Of a stretch of 64,000 nt of DNA, positions 9,064 through 18,124 are shown one piece after another. The DNA is from CAVSNH01 sp963729275 (lineage in GTDB: Bacteria > Actinomycetota > Acidimicrobiia > Acidimicrobiales > RAAP-2), in assembly GCA_963729275.1 (NCBI GenBank), contig CAVSNH010000002.1, positions 1-64,000 of the forward strand, read 5' to 3'. A program made the translations under genes and the position numbers. A model generated the notes under the pieces. The model was not told the DNA's origin and did no database searches. It worked only from the letters and a program-made list of their open reading frames with translations. Position 1 is the first letter of the stretch, and each line of letters begins with the position of its first letter.

Positions 9064-10542
9064 TCATCCGGGATCTGCCCCGAGCCGCACGAGCACATCC
9101 AGGGCCTCGGCCACCGCCTCACCGGGGGTCATCGAGGAGGTGTCGATCGATGCCGTCGCTTGCCAGGGAACTGCAACCTGCCGGAGTGCGGCCCTGACCT
9201 CGGGCGTGGCCTCAGAGACATCCGACCCCTCCGCTCGTCGCTCCACAATCCGTCGGACGGCCACCTGCTCGTCGGCCTCGCAGTAGAGGGTGACGAGCTC
9301 GCTCCCCGTCCGGTCAGCCAGCTCGGCGGCCGCAGTCCGCCATCGACCGTCGGTCCAGGATGCATCCAGGACGACCGACTCGCCGAACGCGAGACATCGT
9401 TCGGCGGTCTCCAGCAACGTCTCGTACACCTGGCGGGTCGAATCGGCGTCGTAGCGGCCGGTGAAGAGCCCTCCATCATCGAGCGCGGGTGCGGTCAGCT
9501 GCCGTCGCAGCTCATCCGACCGAAACACCCGCCACTGGTGGGCCGTACCGATTCCGGCTGCCACCGTGGACTTGCCCGTCCCGGGCAGACCGCCGACCAG
9601 CACCAAACGAACCTGGGCTCGGCGGAGGTGGCGAAGGGCGAGGGCCTGAAGGCGCCGGGTCTCTGCGGCCGCGCCTTCAACTCGTTGCTCGGCCCGCAGG
9701 CACGTCACCTTTGCTCGCACATAGGCACGGGCGGCGATGTAATGATCAACCAGTGACACGCAGGCGTTGTCGTCGGCAGACGCTTGATAGGCAGCCAGAA
9801 AGTCGACTGCGGCGTCCCCGTGGCCGAGCCGCTCGAGGTCCATGACCAGGAAGGCCACGTCGGCGGCCACATCGCAGTGTCGGAGTGTGTCACTGAATTC
9901 GAGGCAATCGAGCACCCGGACTCCGTCGTCCAAGCAGTAGATGTCGTCGGCCTGCAAATCTCCGTGACCGTCGCACACGCGACCGGCCGCCACTCGGCTC
10001 TCCAACAATTGCGTTCGCCCTCCGATCCATTGCTCCACGAGCAACCGGATCTCAGCCTCGCAATCGACATCGAGAAACGGGCCGACGAAACTGTCGCACT
10101 CGCCAAAGTCTGATGCCCACCTCGACCGGAGCCGGTCGGCCGTGCCCTCGGCTGAAATCGACGGCGACCGGTCTGCTTGCGCGTGGAACCTCGCCATGGT
10201 GCTGGCCAAGGGACCGACCCACGACCGGTCGTCCGGATGTCTCGACAGGAGGCTCGTGAGGCGCCGGTCATCGGGCATCCTGCGCATGACGACCATGTGG
10301 TCGAGCGGCCGTCCCTCCATCTCGATATCGGCGACACCGAGATACACGTCCGGCGCCAGTCGTCGGTTGAGCCGGACCTCTCGTTCACAGTCCTGACGCC
10401 GTGCCTCTCGGTCCTGGAAGTCGACGAACTCGAACTTGACCGGTTTGTGCAACTTGTAGACGCGCTCTCCGTGGAAGAACAGCACCGAGATATGCGTCTC
10501 CACCACTTGGGTCGGCAGTTCCGGGGTGGGCCTGCTCGTCAT
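9064..10542 (-). CDS. APH-like kinase fused to a P-loop AAA kinase (Rv2004c-like)
   Basis: This 492-residue protein has two domains. The first 330 residues resemble aminoglycoside phosphotransferase/maltokinase-like proteins, with the motif GHGDLQADDIYCLDDG and LDCLEFSD. The last 160 form a gluconate-kinase-like P-loop domain with Walker A GLPGTGKSTVAAG. The phosphorylated substrate is unknown. The same architecture occurs in Rv2004c, a DosR-regulon gene. Its start overlaps the end of the MFS gene by 4 bp (ATGA), so the two are co-transcribed from the box at 12341. Confidence 0.83.
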   Translation of the reverse strand: MTSRPTPELPTQVVETHISVLFFHGERVYKLHKPVKFEFVDFQDREARRQDCEREVRLNRRLAPDVYLGVADIEMEGRPLDHMVVMRRMPDDRRLTSLLSRHPDDRSWVGPLASTMARFHAQADRSPSISAEGTADRLRSRWASDFGECDSFVGPFLDVDCEAEIRLLVEQWIGGRTQLLESRVAAGRVCDGHGDLQADDIYCLDDGVRVLDCLEFSDTLRHCDVAADVAFLVMDLERLGHGDAAVDFLAAYQASADDNACVSLVDHYIAARAYVRAKVTCLRAEQRVEGAAAETRRLQALALRHLRRAQVRLVLVGGLPGTGKSTVAAGIGTAHQWRVFRSDELRRQLTAPALDDGGLFTGRYDADSTRQVYETLLETAERCLAFGESVVLDASWTDGRWRTAAAELADRTGSELVTLYCEADEQVAVRRIVERRAEGSDVSEATPEVRAALRQVAVPWQATASIDTSSMTPGEAVAEALDVLVRLGADPG

Positions 10543-12308
10543 GACGGACTCGATGGCACCGGTTGGTGCTCGCCCACGGAACTCGGCCCGGTGACCGGTG
10601 TTCGAGCGGGCGCTCCCCCTCGGTCATGCCCGTCGATCCTCCCCGGTGGAGAGGTATCCGAGCCCTTGTTGGGAAGGACGAGCAGCACGACCACGGCCGC
10701 CACGGCAACCACGGCGGCTCCGATGACGAGGGCGAGGTCCATGCCCGAGACGAACGAGCGCCGGGCCAGTTCAGCGAGAGCAGTCCCTTCGGCCGTCGGT
10801 GCCCGACGGGCCACGGCCAGCGCACCACCGATCGAGCCCTTGATGGCCGCTTGGGCGGCGGCCGGTGCCCGGGTGACGAGCGGACCGACCAGGCGCTGAT
10901 ATCGGAGGCTCAGCGCGGTCCCGAGCACGGCCACGCCGAGCGCTCCGCCCAGCTGCATGGAGGTGTCGCTCGTCGCTGATCCCACGCCTGCCTCCTCTTT
11001 GGGGAGGGACCCCATCACCGACTCCGTGCAGGGGGCGAGGGCGAGGGCGACCCCGACACCAAGAATCATGAACGGAATGAGACAGTCGGTGTAGGAGGAA
11101 GGCAACGACGTCTGGGCCAGCAGCACCAGTCCCGATGCGATCAGAGCCAGCCCGGCGACGACGACGACCTTGGTCCCGATCCGGCGAGCAGCGACCGCCG
11201 AGATCGGCGCGATGAGGAGGAGGGCCAGGGCCACGGGGGCGATCCGGATGCCCGCCTCGAGCGGGCTGAATCCCAACACGAACTGGAGGTATTGGGTCAT
11301 GAGGAAGAACACCCCGAGCAGGGCGAAGAGGACGAGCCCGAGGGTGGCGATGGCCGCGCTGTATCGCCGATTGCCGAAGAAACGAAGCGGCAGCATGGGG
11401 TGATCGATCCGCCGTTCCCAGGTGACGAAGAGGCCGATCAGGACGACCGCCGCCGCCAACGAACCGGCGATCCACGGAGAAGACCACCCTCGACTGGGAG
11501 CCTCGATGATCCCCCACAGCAACGCTCCGAGTCCCACAATGGACAGGACCGCCCCGACCGGATCCGGCCGGGTCGACGAAGGGTTTCTCGAGTTGGGCAC
11601 GAACCAGATGGCCGCCGTCAATCCGGCCAGGGCAATGGGGACGTTGACCAGGAAGACCGACCCCCACCAGAAATGGGCGAGCAAGACGCCGCCGAGAATG
11701 GGCCCGAAGGCAACGCCGGCGCCGGCCGTCCCCGACCACAGCCCGATCGCCCGGGCCCGGTCCTTTTCGGCCGGGAACACGTTGGTCAGAATCGAGAGCG
11801 TGCAGGGCATGAGAGCGGCGGCTCCCACTCCCATGACCCCCCGGGCCAAGGTGAGGCGGTCCGGGCTACCGGACCAGGCGGCCAAGGTCGACCCGGCACC
11901 GAAGATAAAAAGCCCACCCATGAACACCCACTTACGGCCGACTCTGTCGCCCAGGGCGCCGAGAGACAAGAGCAAGCCGGCGAAAAGCACGGCATAGGCG
12001 TCCACCATCCATTGAAGCTGGCTGGAGCTCGCCCCGAGGTCGCGGACGATGGTCGGCAAGGCAACGTTGAGCACCGTGTTGTCGAGACTGATGATGAGAA
12101 GCGTCACGCACAGCACGGCCAATGTGGCCCAGCGGCCGTGGGGAGCGCTCCCCCGGGGGGCGACGACCGATTGCGCAGATTGTGGACGGTGACGAGCTGT
12201 AGCGGTCACGTCAACGACTACATCTGTTGAGACCGGGCAAAACACCGAGCCGGCGGCAACGGGGTGATTCGTCATCGCCACCGGGGCGCCATTTTCCGAG
12301 CATCGCAC
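10539..12308 (-). CDS. MFS drug transporter, 14-TM DHA2 (EmrB/QacA-like) type
   Basis: This 589-residue major facilitator has about fourteen hydrophobic helices. It shows the DHA2 signature near the N-terminus (LDNTVLNVALPTIVRDL), motif A GDRVGRKWVFMGG and a central long helix pair. It would export toxic compounds by proton antiport. The GTG start at 12308 lies 33 bp after the dormancy box, matching the leaderless pattern; ATG 12275 is an alternative. It is the first gene of an operon with the APH/P-loop protein. Confidence 0.87.
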   Translation of the reverse strand: MRCSENGAPVAMTNHPVAAGSVFCPVSTDVVVDVTATARHRPQSAQSVVAPRGSAPHGRWATLAVLCVTLLIISLDNTVLNVALPTIVRDLGASSSQLQWMVDAYAVLFAGLLLSLGALGDRVGRKWVFMGGLFIFGAGSTLAAWSGSPDRLTLARGVMGVGAAALMPCTLSILTNVFPAEKDRARAIGLWSGTAGAGVAFGPILGGVLLAHFWWGSVFLVNVPIALAGLTAAIWFVPNSRNPSSTRPDPVGAVLSIVGLGALLWGIIEAPSRGWSSPWIAGSLAAAVVLIGLFVTWERRIDHPMLPLRFFGNRRYSAAIATLGLVLFALLGVFFLMTQYLQFVLGFSPLEAGIRIAPVALALLLIAPISAVAARRIGTKVVVVAGLALIASGLVLLAQTSLPSSYTDCLIPFMILGVGVALALAPCTESVMGSLPKEEAGVGSATSDTSMQLGGALGVAVLGTALSLRYQRLVGPLVTRAPAAAQAAIKGSIGGALAVARRAPTAEGTALAELARRSFVSGMDLALVIGAAVVAVAAVVVLLVLPNKGSDTSPPGRIDGHDRGGAPARTPVTGPSSVGEHQPVPSSPS

Positions 12309-12313
12309 CCACC

Positions 12314-12355
12314 ATTGTCTGCGCTTCTGAGCCGATCACAAGGGCCATAGGTCCA
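12314..12355 (-). promoter_or_regulatory. Dormancy-box promoter for MFS/APH operon
   Basis: Box AGGGCCATAGGTCCA at 12341-12355, leftward, with a -10-like GACAAT at 12314-12319. The GTG start lies 33 bp past the box. A second box for the divergent gene lies at 12373, with the centres 32 bp apart. Confidence 0.72.
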
Positions 12356-12372
12356 TGGTCGGGCCACCCGGC

Positions 12373-12416
12373 GGGTCCAAAGTCCCTGGCGACCTCGGCA
12401 CCGATCGTGCCAGAGT
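12373..12416 (+). promoter_or_regulatory. Dormancy-box promoter for PPOX gene at 12423
   Basis: Box GGGTCCAAAGTCCCT at 12373-12387, rightward, with a -10-like CAGAGT at 12411-12416. The ATG lies 36 bp past the box. Confidence 0.72.
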
Positions 12417-12422
12417 GATGGC

Positions 12423-12848
12423 ATGTGGGTCGACCGTCGAGGATCCGAGATCCTCCCCCGTCCGGAATGCCTACGCCTGCTGGCGGTGGTCGCCAAAGAC
12501 GAAGGTATCGGGCGGCTCGGTCTGACGCTGGATGAGGCGCCCGACCAAGCTCCGGTTGTGGTCCCGGTCAACTTCCGCCTCCACGAGGGGGAGTTGTTCC
12601 TGCGCTTGGGAGCCGGTTTCATCTCCGCAGCGGCCGATGGGCGCCTCGTAGCCTTCGAAGTCGATCGGGTCGATCGGTCGTCCGGCGAAGCGTGGAGCGT
12701 CCTTGCCCGGGGCTTTGCAGAGTTGCTCCGGTCGCCCGACAAACGACAATTGGAGGCCACTGCCCGTCCCTTCGTTCCGGAGCCCGGCGACATGGTCCTG
12801 ATAATGCGCCCCAGCTTGGTGACGGGGCGCCGATTCGAGCTTCACTGA
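12423..12848 (+). CDS. PPOX-like flavin-binding protein
   Basis: This 141-residue PPOX-family protein has ILPRPECLRLLAVVAKDEGI at the N-terminus, then VVVPVNFRLHEGELFLRLG and VTGRRFELH at the C-terminus. Its cofactor and substrate are not evident. It sits divergently from the MFS operon with its own dormancy box and an apparently leaderless start. It is the fourth PPOX protein of the window. Confidence 0.82.
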   Translation: MWVDRRGSEILPRPECLRLLAVVAKDEGIGRLGLTLDEAPDQAPVVVPVNFRLHEGELFLRLGAGFISAAADGRLVAFEVDRVDRSSGEAWSVLARGFAELLRSPDKRQLEATARPFVPEPGDMVLIMRPSLVTGRRFELH

Positions 12849-12903
12849 GCCTGCGAGCTCTGTGTGTTCACTCCGGATCGGACGATGGGTGAGGACCACT
12901 CAT

Positions 12904-13491
12904 TCATTCCGCCATCGGCGTCTTGACGATGGGGAAGCGAAGGTGAAGCGTGCCCCACTTCATGGTCGACGTGACCGGAAAGCCGGAGTGCAGGAAGACT
13001 CGAATCATCTCCTTGTTCTCGGCCAGCGTCTCCGCCGTGAAGGTCTCAATTCCTCGATCCCGAGCTGCGTCGGCGAGGCGTTGCAGTAGGAGCGATCCGA
13101 GGCCGCGATGCTGATGGCTGTCGGCAACCACGAATGCCACCTCCGCCTCATTGGTCCCGGGCAGCCGTTCATACCGGCCAACAGCGACCAAACACCCGCC
13201 ATCCTCGACAACGAGTGCCAGGCGATCCACATAGTCCACGGTGGTGAGATGCTCGATCTCAGTTGAAGAGAGTCGTCGATGCAGGACGAAGTAGCGGTGA
13301 TAGATCGACTGATCGGACAAGCGCTCGTGAAACTCTCTGAGCATTCGTCCGTCGTCCGGGCGAATCGGCCGCAGACGAATCGCCCCTCCGTCTCTCGTCC
13401 GAGCCTCGGATTCGAGCTCGGCGGGATAGCCGGCCGGGGGAGGTAACCCGAACCCCCCATCCCCGTGAGATGCTGCGCGTGCGGGGTCCAT
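12904..13491 (-). CDS. GNAT family N-acetyltransferase
   Basis: This 195-residue protein has a GNAT fold: RLRPIRPDDGRML at strand 1, LVAVGRYERL, the acetyl-CoA loop HQHRGLGSLLLQRLAD, and a C-terminal TAETLAENKEMIRVFLHSGF segment. That end resembles acetyltransferase domains of Pat-type protein lysine acetyltransferases. The acceptor is unknown. An excellent RBS (AAGGAGG) precedes the ATG. It lies 2 bp after the DUF47 gene in the same operon, so it may acetylate proteins under stress or in connection with phosphate uptake. Confidence 0.82.
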   Translation of the reverse strand: MDPARAASHGDGGFGLPPPAGYPAELESEARTRDGGAIRLRPIRPDDGRMLREFHERLSDQSIYHRYFVLHRRLSSTEIEHLTTVDYVDRLALVVEDGGCLVAVGRYERLPGTNEAEVAFVVADSHQHRGLGSLLLQRLADAARDRGIETFTAETLAENKEMIRVFLHSGFPVTSTMKWGTLHLRFPIVKTPMAE

Positions 13492-13493
13492 GC

Positions 13494-14099
13494 CTAGGCC
13501 TCCTTCACGACCGCGTACCAGACCCGATGGGCCACGCCCACAATGGAGTCGCCCATTCGGGCAGACCGGCGATAGAGCTCACGTCGGCCGGTTACCTCGT
13601 GGAGGTCGTCGATGTGGAGCAAGGCGGACATCGCCCGGCGGTAGACATGTTCGAGCGCGTGCTGATGGTGGACGGCGGCGTCGGCGCAGTCGGTTGCTCG
13701 ATCGGGTTCGGACGAGAGGTGAGGCAATGCGGCAACAAGGTCGCGTACTCCGAGGGCGGCCAAGTCGGCCATTTCAGCCATGGCTCCGTCCGGCTCCATG
13801 TCCAGCAGCTCGGCCTCTCGGACGAGATTCTTGGCCGAATTGAGAACTGCGTCGAGCCGTTCGGAGATTTCATAGATGTCCTCAGGACTGATGGGCGTCA
13901 CAAACGCGCCCCTGATCGCCGTCAACACTTCACGACTGGCGAGGTTGGCACGGTGCTCAACGCTGCGGACGATCTCACCCTGGTTCGGATCCCCTCTCGA
14001 CCACGCCGAGAACGCGTCCATCCCTTCAATGGTCACTTCGCCCTGATGGACCAACAGGCCGATCAGATCCGGCGACTCGGGCAGGAACCACCGTCTCAC
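13494..14099 (-). CDS. DUF47 family PhoU-like protein
   Basis: This 201-residue, almost entirely helical protein resembles DUF47/PhoU-like proteins that partner with Pit phosphate permeases (RRWFLPESPDLIGLLVHQGE, then EDIYEISERLDAVLNSAKNL). The GTG start at 14099 overlaps the permease stop codon (GTGA), which implies translational coupling. It would regulate phosphate uptake through the adjacent permease. GNAT follows downstream. No dormancy box precedes the three-gene operon. Confidence 0.82.
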   Translation of the reverse strand: MRRWFLPESPDLIGLLVHQGEVTIEGMDAFSAWSRGDPNQGEIVRSVEHRANLASREVLTAIRGAFVTPISPEDIYEISERLDAVLNSAKNLVREAELLDMEPDGAMAEMADLAALGVRDLVAALPHLSSEPDRATDCADAAVHHQHALEHVYRRAMSALLHIDDLHEVTGRRELYRRSARMGDSIVGVAHRVWYAVVKEA

Positions 14100-15094
14100 C
14101 GAGCCGACCTCCACAGGACGAGCGAAAGAGCCCCCAGGGCCGCGCTCACGGGAAGCGTGACCAACCAGGCCAGTCCGATCTCGCCGACCATCGCCCAGCG
14201 CACGTGGCGCCATCGTTGCCCGGATCCAACCCCCACCAAGGCGGGAGCGACCACGTCGGTGGTGCTGACGGGTGCTCCGACCAAGGAGGCAACCAGGACG
14301 ATGGTGCCTGCCGATCCTTGACTAACGAGCCCATCGAGGGACCGGATCGGGTAGATACGCCGACCGAGGGTCCGCACGACCCGCCATCCCCCAAACAGCG
14401 TGCCGAGGCTCAAGAGGAGGGCGGATGCAATAACCACCCAGAAGGGAACAGCGAAATGCGAGAGCCGACCTCCGGCGACCAGGGCGGCCGTCATCAAACC
14501 CATGGTCTTCTGTGCGTCGTTCGAGCCATGAGCAAAGGCCAGTCCCGCCGAGGTAACCAGCTCTCCCCGGCGCACCGGCTGCTCGACCCTACGCCTCGCC
14601 CGCTGGAGGGACCGCCGAGCGAGGCGAATGCCGACCATGGCGAGCGGGAAGGCGACCGCTGTCGAGAAGACCAGCCACAGCAACGAGCCCAGCACTCCTT
14701 CGGGGTGCAGGCCATGAAGACCGCCCCAGCGCACGGCACCGACGCCTCCCTTGGCCAGCCCAGCTCCGGCCAAGGCCCCCACCAGACAATGCCCGGAGCT
14801 GCAGGGCAGGCCCCACCAGAGGGTGACCAGGTTCCAGACCAGAGCGCCCAGCACCGCGGCGGCCAACACTTCCAACATCTCATCGGCCGGCACGACGACG
14901 ATGCCGGCAATCGTGGCGGCCACGGCTGTGCCAACGACAAGGGCGCCGATCACGTGGAAGGCGGCGGCCAGAACCACGGCCGGAGCCGGCCGCATGGCGC
15001 CCGTCACAATGGGCGCGGCAATGGCGTTGCCAGCATCGTGGATCCCGTTGACCACGGCGAACGCCGCGGAAAGGCCGACCACTAAGAGGAGCAC
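14096..15094 (-). CDS. Pit-type inorganic phosphate transporter
   Basis: This 332-residue membrane protein carries two PHO4/Pit repeat motifs: an N-terminal GIHDAGNAIAAPIVTGAM with CSSGHCLVGALAGAGLA, and an internal FAHGSNDAQKTMGLM. It takes up phosphate with cations. The length fits short bacterial Pit proteins. The first gene of the operon with DUF47 and GNAT, it starts at GTG with GAGAGG upstream. No regulatory box is visible in front. Confidence 0.87.
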   Translation of the reverse strand: MLLLVVGLSAAFAVVNGIHDAGNAIAAPIVTGAMRPAPAVVLAAAFHVIGALVVGTAVAATIAGIVVVPADEMLEVLAAAVLGALVWNLVTLWWGLPCSSGHCLVGALAGAGLAKGGVGAVRWGGLHGLHPEGVLGSLLWLVFSTAVAFPLAMVGIRLARRSLQRARRRVEQPVRRGELVTSAGLAFAHGSNDAQKTMGLMTAALVAGGRLSHFAVPFWVVIASALLLSLGTLFGGWRVVRTLGRRIYPIRSLDGLVSQGSAGTIVLVASLVGAPVSTTDVVAPALVGVGSGQRWRHVRWAMVGEIGLAWLVTLPVSAALGALSLVLWRSAR

Positions 15095-15185
15095 CCACCC
15101 GATCCTCTCACGACGGCCTTGACCGATGACGCGAGGATGGATTCCAGGTCATCCAGACTCGGAGCTCAGGACTGCGGATCGCAGT

Positions 15186-15425
15186 TCACGACGCGACAGG
15201 AAGCTGGGCACGGCTCGTGCTCGACCAGCGCGAGGGATGACTGTTCCAACTCGAAACGAAAGCCCGAGCTTCCTCACATGCCTCGGGGACCGATGCACCC
15301 CCGGCATAGCTGCTCATCGCCACTCCGACCGCCTTCTTGGCGACCCTTGGCTCATTTGGGCACTGCTGCTTCGCCCACTCCCATACCGACCCAGCCAGGG
15401 CACACTCCACGTCCACGTTGAACAC
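15186..15425 (-). CDS. Small protein, unknown function
   Basis: A 79-residue reading frame starting at GTG 15425 with GGAGG about 10 bp upstream. The sequence (VECALAGSVWEWAKQQCPNE and a following VAKKAVGVAMSSYAGGASVP) looks protein-like, but I do not recognise it. A longer in-frame extension upstream is less convincing. It follows the small gene at 15503-15658 on the same strand, 77 bp apart, and may share its promoter. Confidence 0.4.
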   Translation of the reverse strand: MFNVDVECALAGSVWEWAKQQCPNEPRVAKKAVGVAMSSYAGGASVPEACEEARAFVSSWNSHPSRWSSTSRAQLPVAS

Positions 15426-15502
15426 CTCCGTAACACCTCCGTAGACAGGTGTGGTTTCGGACGGCAGAGTCAAGGCTGACGGTCTGCGGCGTCCGTTCGC
15501 CA

Positions 15503-15658
15503 CTATTGATGATTTACGACGATGACGACCGACGAAGCGCCATCCCGCAACAGATCGGCTGGCGTAAGGCCCACTTCCTCCATGCAGTAGGGATTGACCG
15601 GGGACCGGCCACTCCGCGTTGCTGCCTTGTCGACTCGACGATCCTTCGGATATTTCAT
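15503..15658 (-). CDS. Small 51-residue protein under a dormancy box
   Basis: A short frame of 51 codons starting at ATG 15658 with AAGGAG upstream. It is basic at the N-terminus (MKYPKDRRVDK) and ends in a hydrophobic VVIVVNHQ. No family is recognised. It lies 67 bp past a leftward dormancy box, which is the main support for it being a gene. Confidence 0.5.
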   Translation of the reverse strand: MKYPKDRRVDKAATRSGRSPVNPYCMEEVGLTPADLLRDGASSVVIVVNHQ

Positions 15659-15697
15659 CTCCGTCTCCTTGATCGATTCCTTGTTGCCTCTCCACTC

Positions 15698-15740
15698 ATT
15701 GGACGTGATCGTGAGCGTCCTGACCAGGGTCGAAGGTCCT
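15698..15740 (-). promoter_or_regulatory. Dormancy-box promoter for small gene at 15658
   Basis: Box AGGGTCGAAGGTCCT at 15726-15740, leftward, with a -10-like TCCAAT at 15698-15703. A divergent box lies at 15820. Confidence 0.68.
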
Positions 15741-15819
15741 CTGGTGGTAGAGCTGGTCGACACCCAAGGGAAGAAAGGGGCGCGAAAGCCGAACCGCCGG
15801 CACCCGGCAGGGCGGACTT

Positions 15820-15862
15820 GGGACATTCGGCCCTAACGCGTCTCTCGCTGCACGTTCAGACT
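15820..15862 (+). promoter_or_regulatory. Dormancy-box promoter for gene at 15902
   Basis: Box GGGACATTCGGCCCT at 15820-15834, with a -10-like CAGACT at 15857-15862. The ATG is 68 bp past the box and has its own RBS, so this transcript has a leader. Confidence 0.7.
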
Positions 15863-15901
15863 GGGCACACGATCCACCTCGATAGGAAGAGGGAGAAAGT
15901 C

Positions 15902-16252
15902 ATGGCCGAAAGCGGAGAAGCGACGGCGAGGAATGGTCAATCGCAGCAATCCAGGGCGACTCACGCGCGCCCAACAGACAAAAGCCTCGGCGACCACGAG
16001 GGGTTGCGTGCTCATGTGGACGAATTGAGGGTCCAGATCGACCTCGCCGACCTCGACGTCCGCGAGCGAGTGCGCCAGCAACTGGACACCGCCGTCAACG
16101 TGTACCTGGCCGCCAAGAACGGGCTCGATCAGGCTCGCACCGATGCTCACGAAGGTCTCAGCGATTTGCGAACCGCTCTCGACCGGGTCCTCCACGATCT
16201 CCACAGCGCCTGTGAAGCCGCCGACGCGGTGGTTCGGCGCACCGGCAAGTAA
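15902..16252 (+). CDS. Helical protein of unknown function
   Basis: This 116-residue hydrophilic protein has a disordered N-terminus of about 35 residues followed by one long predicted helical or coiled-coil stretch (VDELRVQIDLADLDVRERVR, then LDTAVNVYLAAKNGLDQART). I do not recognise a family. The ATG at 15902 is preceded by a purine-rich AGAGGGAGAAAG. It is controlled by the box at 15820, and the gene at 16273 follows in the same direction. Confidence 0.6.
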   Translation: MAESGEATARNGQSQQSRATHARPTDKSLGDHEGLRAHVDELRVQIDLADLDVRERVRQQLDTAVNVYLAAKNGLDQARTDAHEGLSDLRTALDRVLHDLHSACEAADAVVRRTGK

Positions 16253-16272
16253 CAGTCGACCGACAACCGTCC

Positions 16273-16623
16273 GTGGTCTCTACAGATTCGCATCAAGTGG
16301 ACAAGCCCGAGCCTTTCTCATCCGTCTACACGAGCCTCTTGGAATCGGCGTTGGGGGCGCGCGACCGATTCGGCGACCCCTCAGCGAGCTCGGCCTTGGC
16401 CGAGGCGGTCCAAGGCCGCCGAAGCTTGAGCAGCGGACGAGGAGATGCCGAGTCTCGACCGGTCGCGGATGCCCTGAGCACACAGATCGCCTATGACGTC
16501 GCGTTAATCCGATATGCCCGATGCCTCGGCATTGCCTGCCAGGCCGGTGACTTCGACCCGCCGTCGAGGGGACGCCGGCATCTCGAGCAAGAGATCTCCG
16601 AGCGAGGCTTCGAGCTGACGTAG
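16273..16623 (+). CDS. Hypothetical protein downstream of the 15902 gene
   Basis: A 116-residue frame beginning at GTG 16273. Its second half (STQIAYDVALIRYARCLGIA, then CQAGDFDPPSRGRR) has protein-like composition, but no family is recognised. It lies 20 bp after the previous gene and is probably in its operon. Confidence 0.5.
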   Translation: MVSTDSHQVDKPEPFSSVYTSLLESALGARDRFGDPSASSALAEAVQGRRSLSSGRGDAESRPVADALSTQIAYDVALIRYARCLGIACQAGDFDPPSRGRRHLEQEISERGFELT

Positions 16624-17088
16624 GGACGGCCCAATCACCACGGGCCGAACACCCTGGCGCAGCGTCATTACCAGGTCCTGCTCGTTCCACCGGCTCCATC
16701 CCTCGCACCACCAACCTCAAGGTCCGCCGGACCGCCACGCGCCAGCTCTACGAGGAGGGCAAGTTCTCGACCGCCGCGCCCTCCACGCGGCATCCAGGGG
16801 ACAGGCGAGTTCGTCGCACCGGGCACGTACCGACCTCATCGCCATGGTGTCGAGCTGGGCGTGGGCTTCCCGATCACCCCCGATGGCGACGACTTTCGTA
16901 CGCAGGTCAAGCTTCGTGACCGGGGGGTCGTCGATCGGCGAGATCCTGAACGGCACTGGGCCGCCATAGCGCCCTCTCCTCCGGCGAACGTCCCAAACTG
17001 GCAGGGTAGGTCCGGTGAGCTCTCTCGCGAGACAGGCGTGTCCGTCTGTCACCTCGATGAGAGGCCGACCTCGAGCCCAAGGTGGCCG
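16624..17088. other. 465-bp region without a recognisable gene
   Basis: Both strands contain open stretches, but none has a start, RBS and composition that I can defend. Short protein-like runs suggest decayed coding sequence. No dormancy box is present. Confidence 0.4.
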
Positions 17089-18124
17089 TCATCCGGTGCC
17101 GACGACGACCTTCACTGTGTCGGGTACCAGCTCCACCCACGTGGGCCCGGGCTCGAGCGAGATTGGGGATCCGTTGGCCGCGGTGAACTGCGTCGACCGG
17201 CTGAGTCCATTTCGGGACCAGCTTCCCGTGACCAGCGATCCCGTTGCGGAAGATCTCTGCCCGTCCGGTAGCCGATTGGTAAAGCGTTGCCTGCACCTCG
17301 AGACCGCCCTCACTGTTTTCGAGCCACGGTCCGTAGGTGATGTGAACGAATTGGACGATCACGTCCGCGGCAGCATTCTGATGACCGTCGCTCAGGATGT
17401 CCGGAGTGGAGCCATAGTTGCGGAGGTACGAACCGAGGCTCGGGTCGTAGCGCCACACGACATTGGACGAATCGGAGAAGGGGATGGCGACCGTCTTCGC
17501 CGGAGTACCTCTGGGAAGACGCGCCGAGTAGGAGAAGATGGCCGTCGGTGGTGACGAGCGGCGTCCTTCCAGGTCCCACAGTGCCGAGGTCGAGGCATAA
17601 GTGTCATACGGAGCCATCCGGCCGGCCACGTGTTGGATCACGGAGGGGTGTGCGCCGAGGTCGACGTCCACGAGCGGTGACGCGCCGATGTTCGCCAGCA
17701 CCGGTCGGATGCCTCCGACGTGGACGAGGAGAGGGTGTCCGAACTGGCCCAGGATCCCGATGTCGATGTTGCGTGCCGATCGTATGGGTCCGACCAGAGC
17801 CGCTTGCTGGCACTGGAACACGGCGACGTACCGGGTGATCCCACCTTCGACGGGCTCCTCGAAGACGATGTCCGCCTTATCGAGCCCGCTTTGTGGGCGG
17901 GCGGCGGGATAGTTGTCGACCTTCACCGCCAGGGCTGGTCGACTCGACACACCGGATCCGTCGGAGGCCGGCGCACCGGTGAGTGGGCAATCGACGACGG
18001 AGCCGCTACCCAGGGCTCGGCCGGCGAGGGAACCGGAGCCCGACGCGCAGCTTGTCAATGCCATCCCGCAGATCCCGAGCGCGCACGACACGAGCAAGGG
18101 GAGGCGAAGACCTTTTCGGGTCAC
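17089..18124 (-). pseudogene. DUF3048 (YerB-like) lipoprotein with a frameshift
   Basis: The product is an exported lipoprotein: after RKGLRLPLLVSCALGICGMA comes the lipobox LTSC. The body matches DUF3048/YerB, with RPALAVKVDNYPAARPQSGL, ADIVFEEPVEGGITR, GPIRSARNIDI and DVIVQFVHITYG. Near 17233 the frame breaks. The expected C-terminus (TGSWSRNGLSRSTQFTAANG to VELVPDTVKVVVG) continues in another frame, which is restored by removing one base. It is therefore either a pseudogene or an assembly error. Starts upstream, up to 18205, are possible; 18124 fits the signal peptide best. Function is unknown, probably in the cell envelope. Confidence 0.7.
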
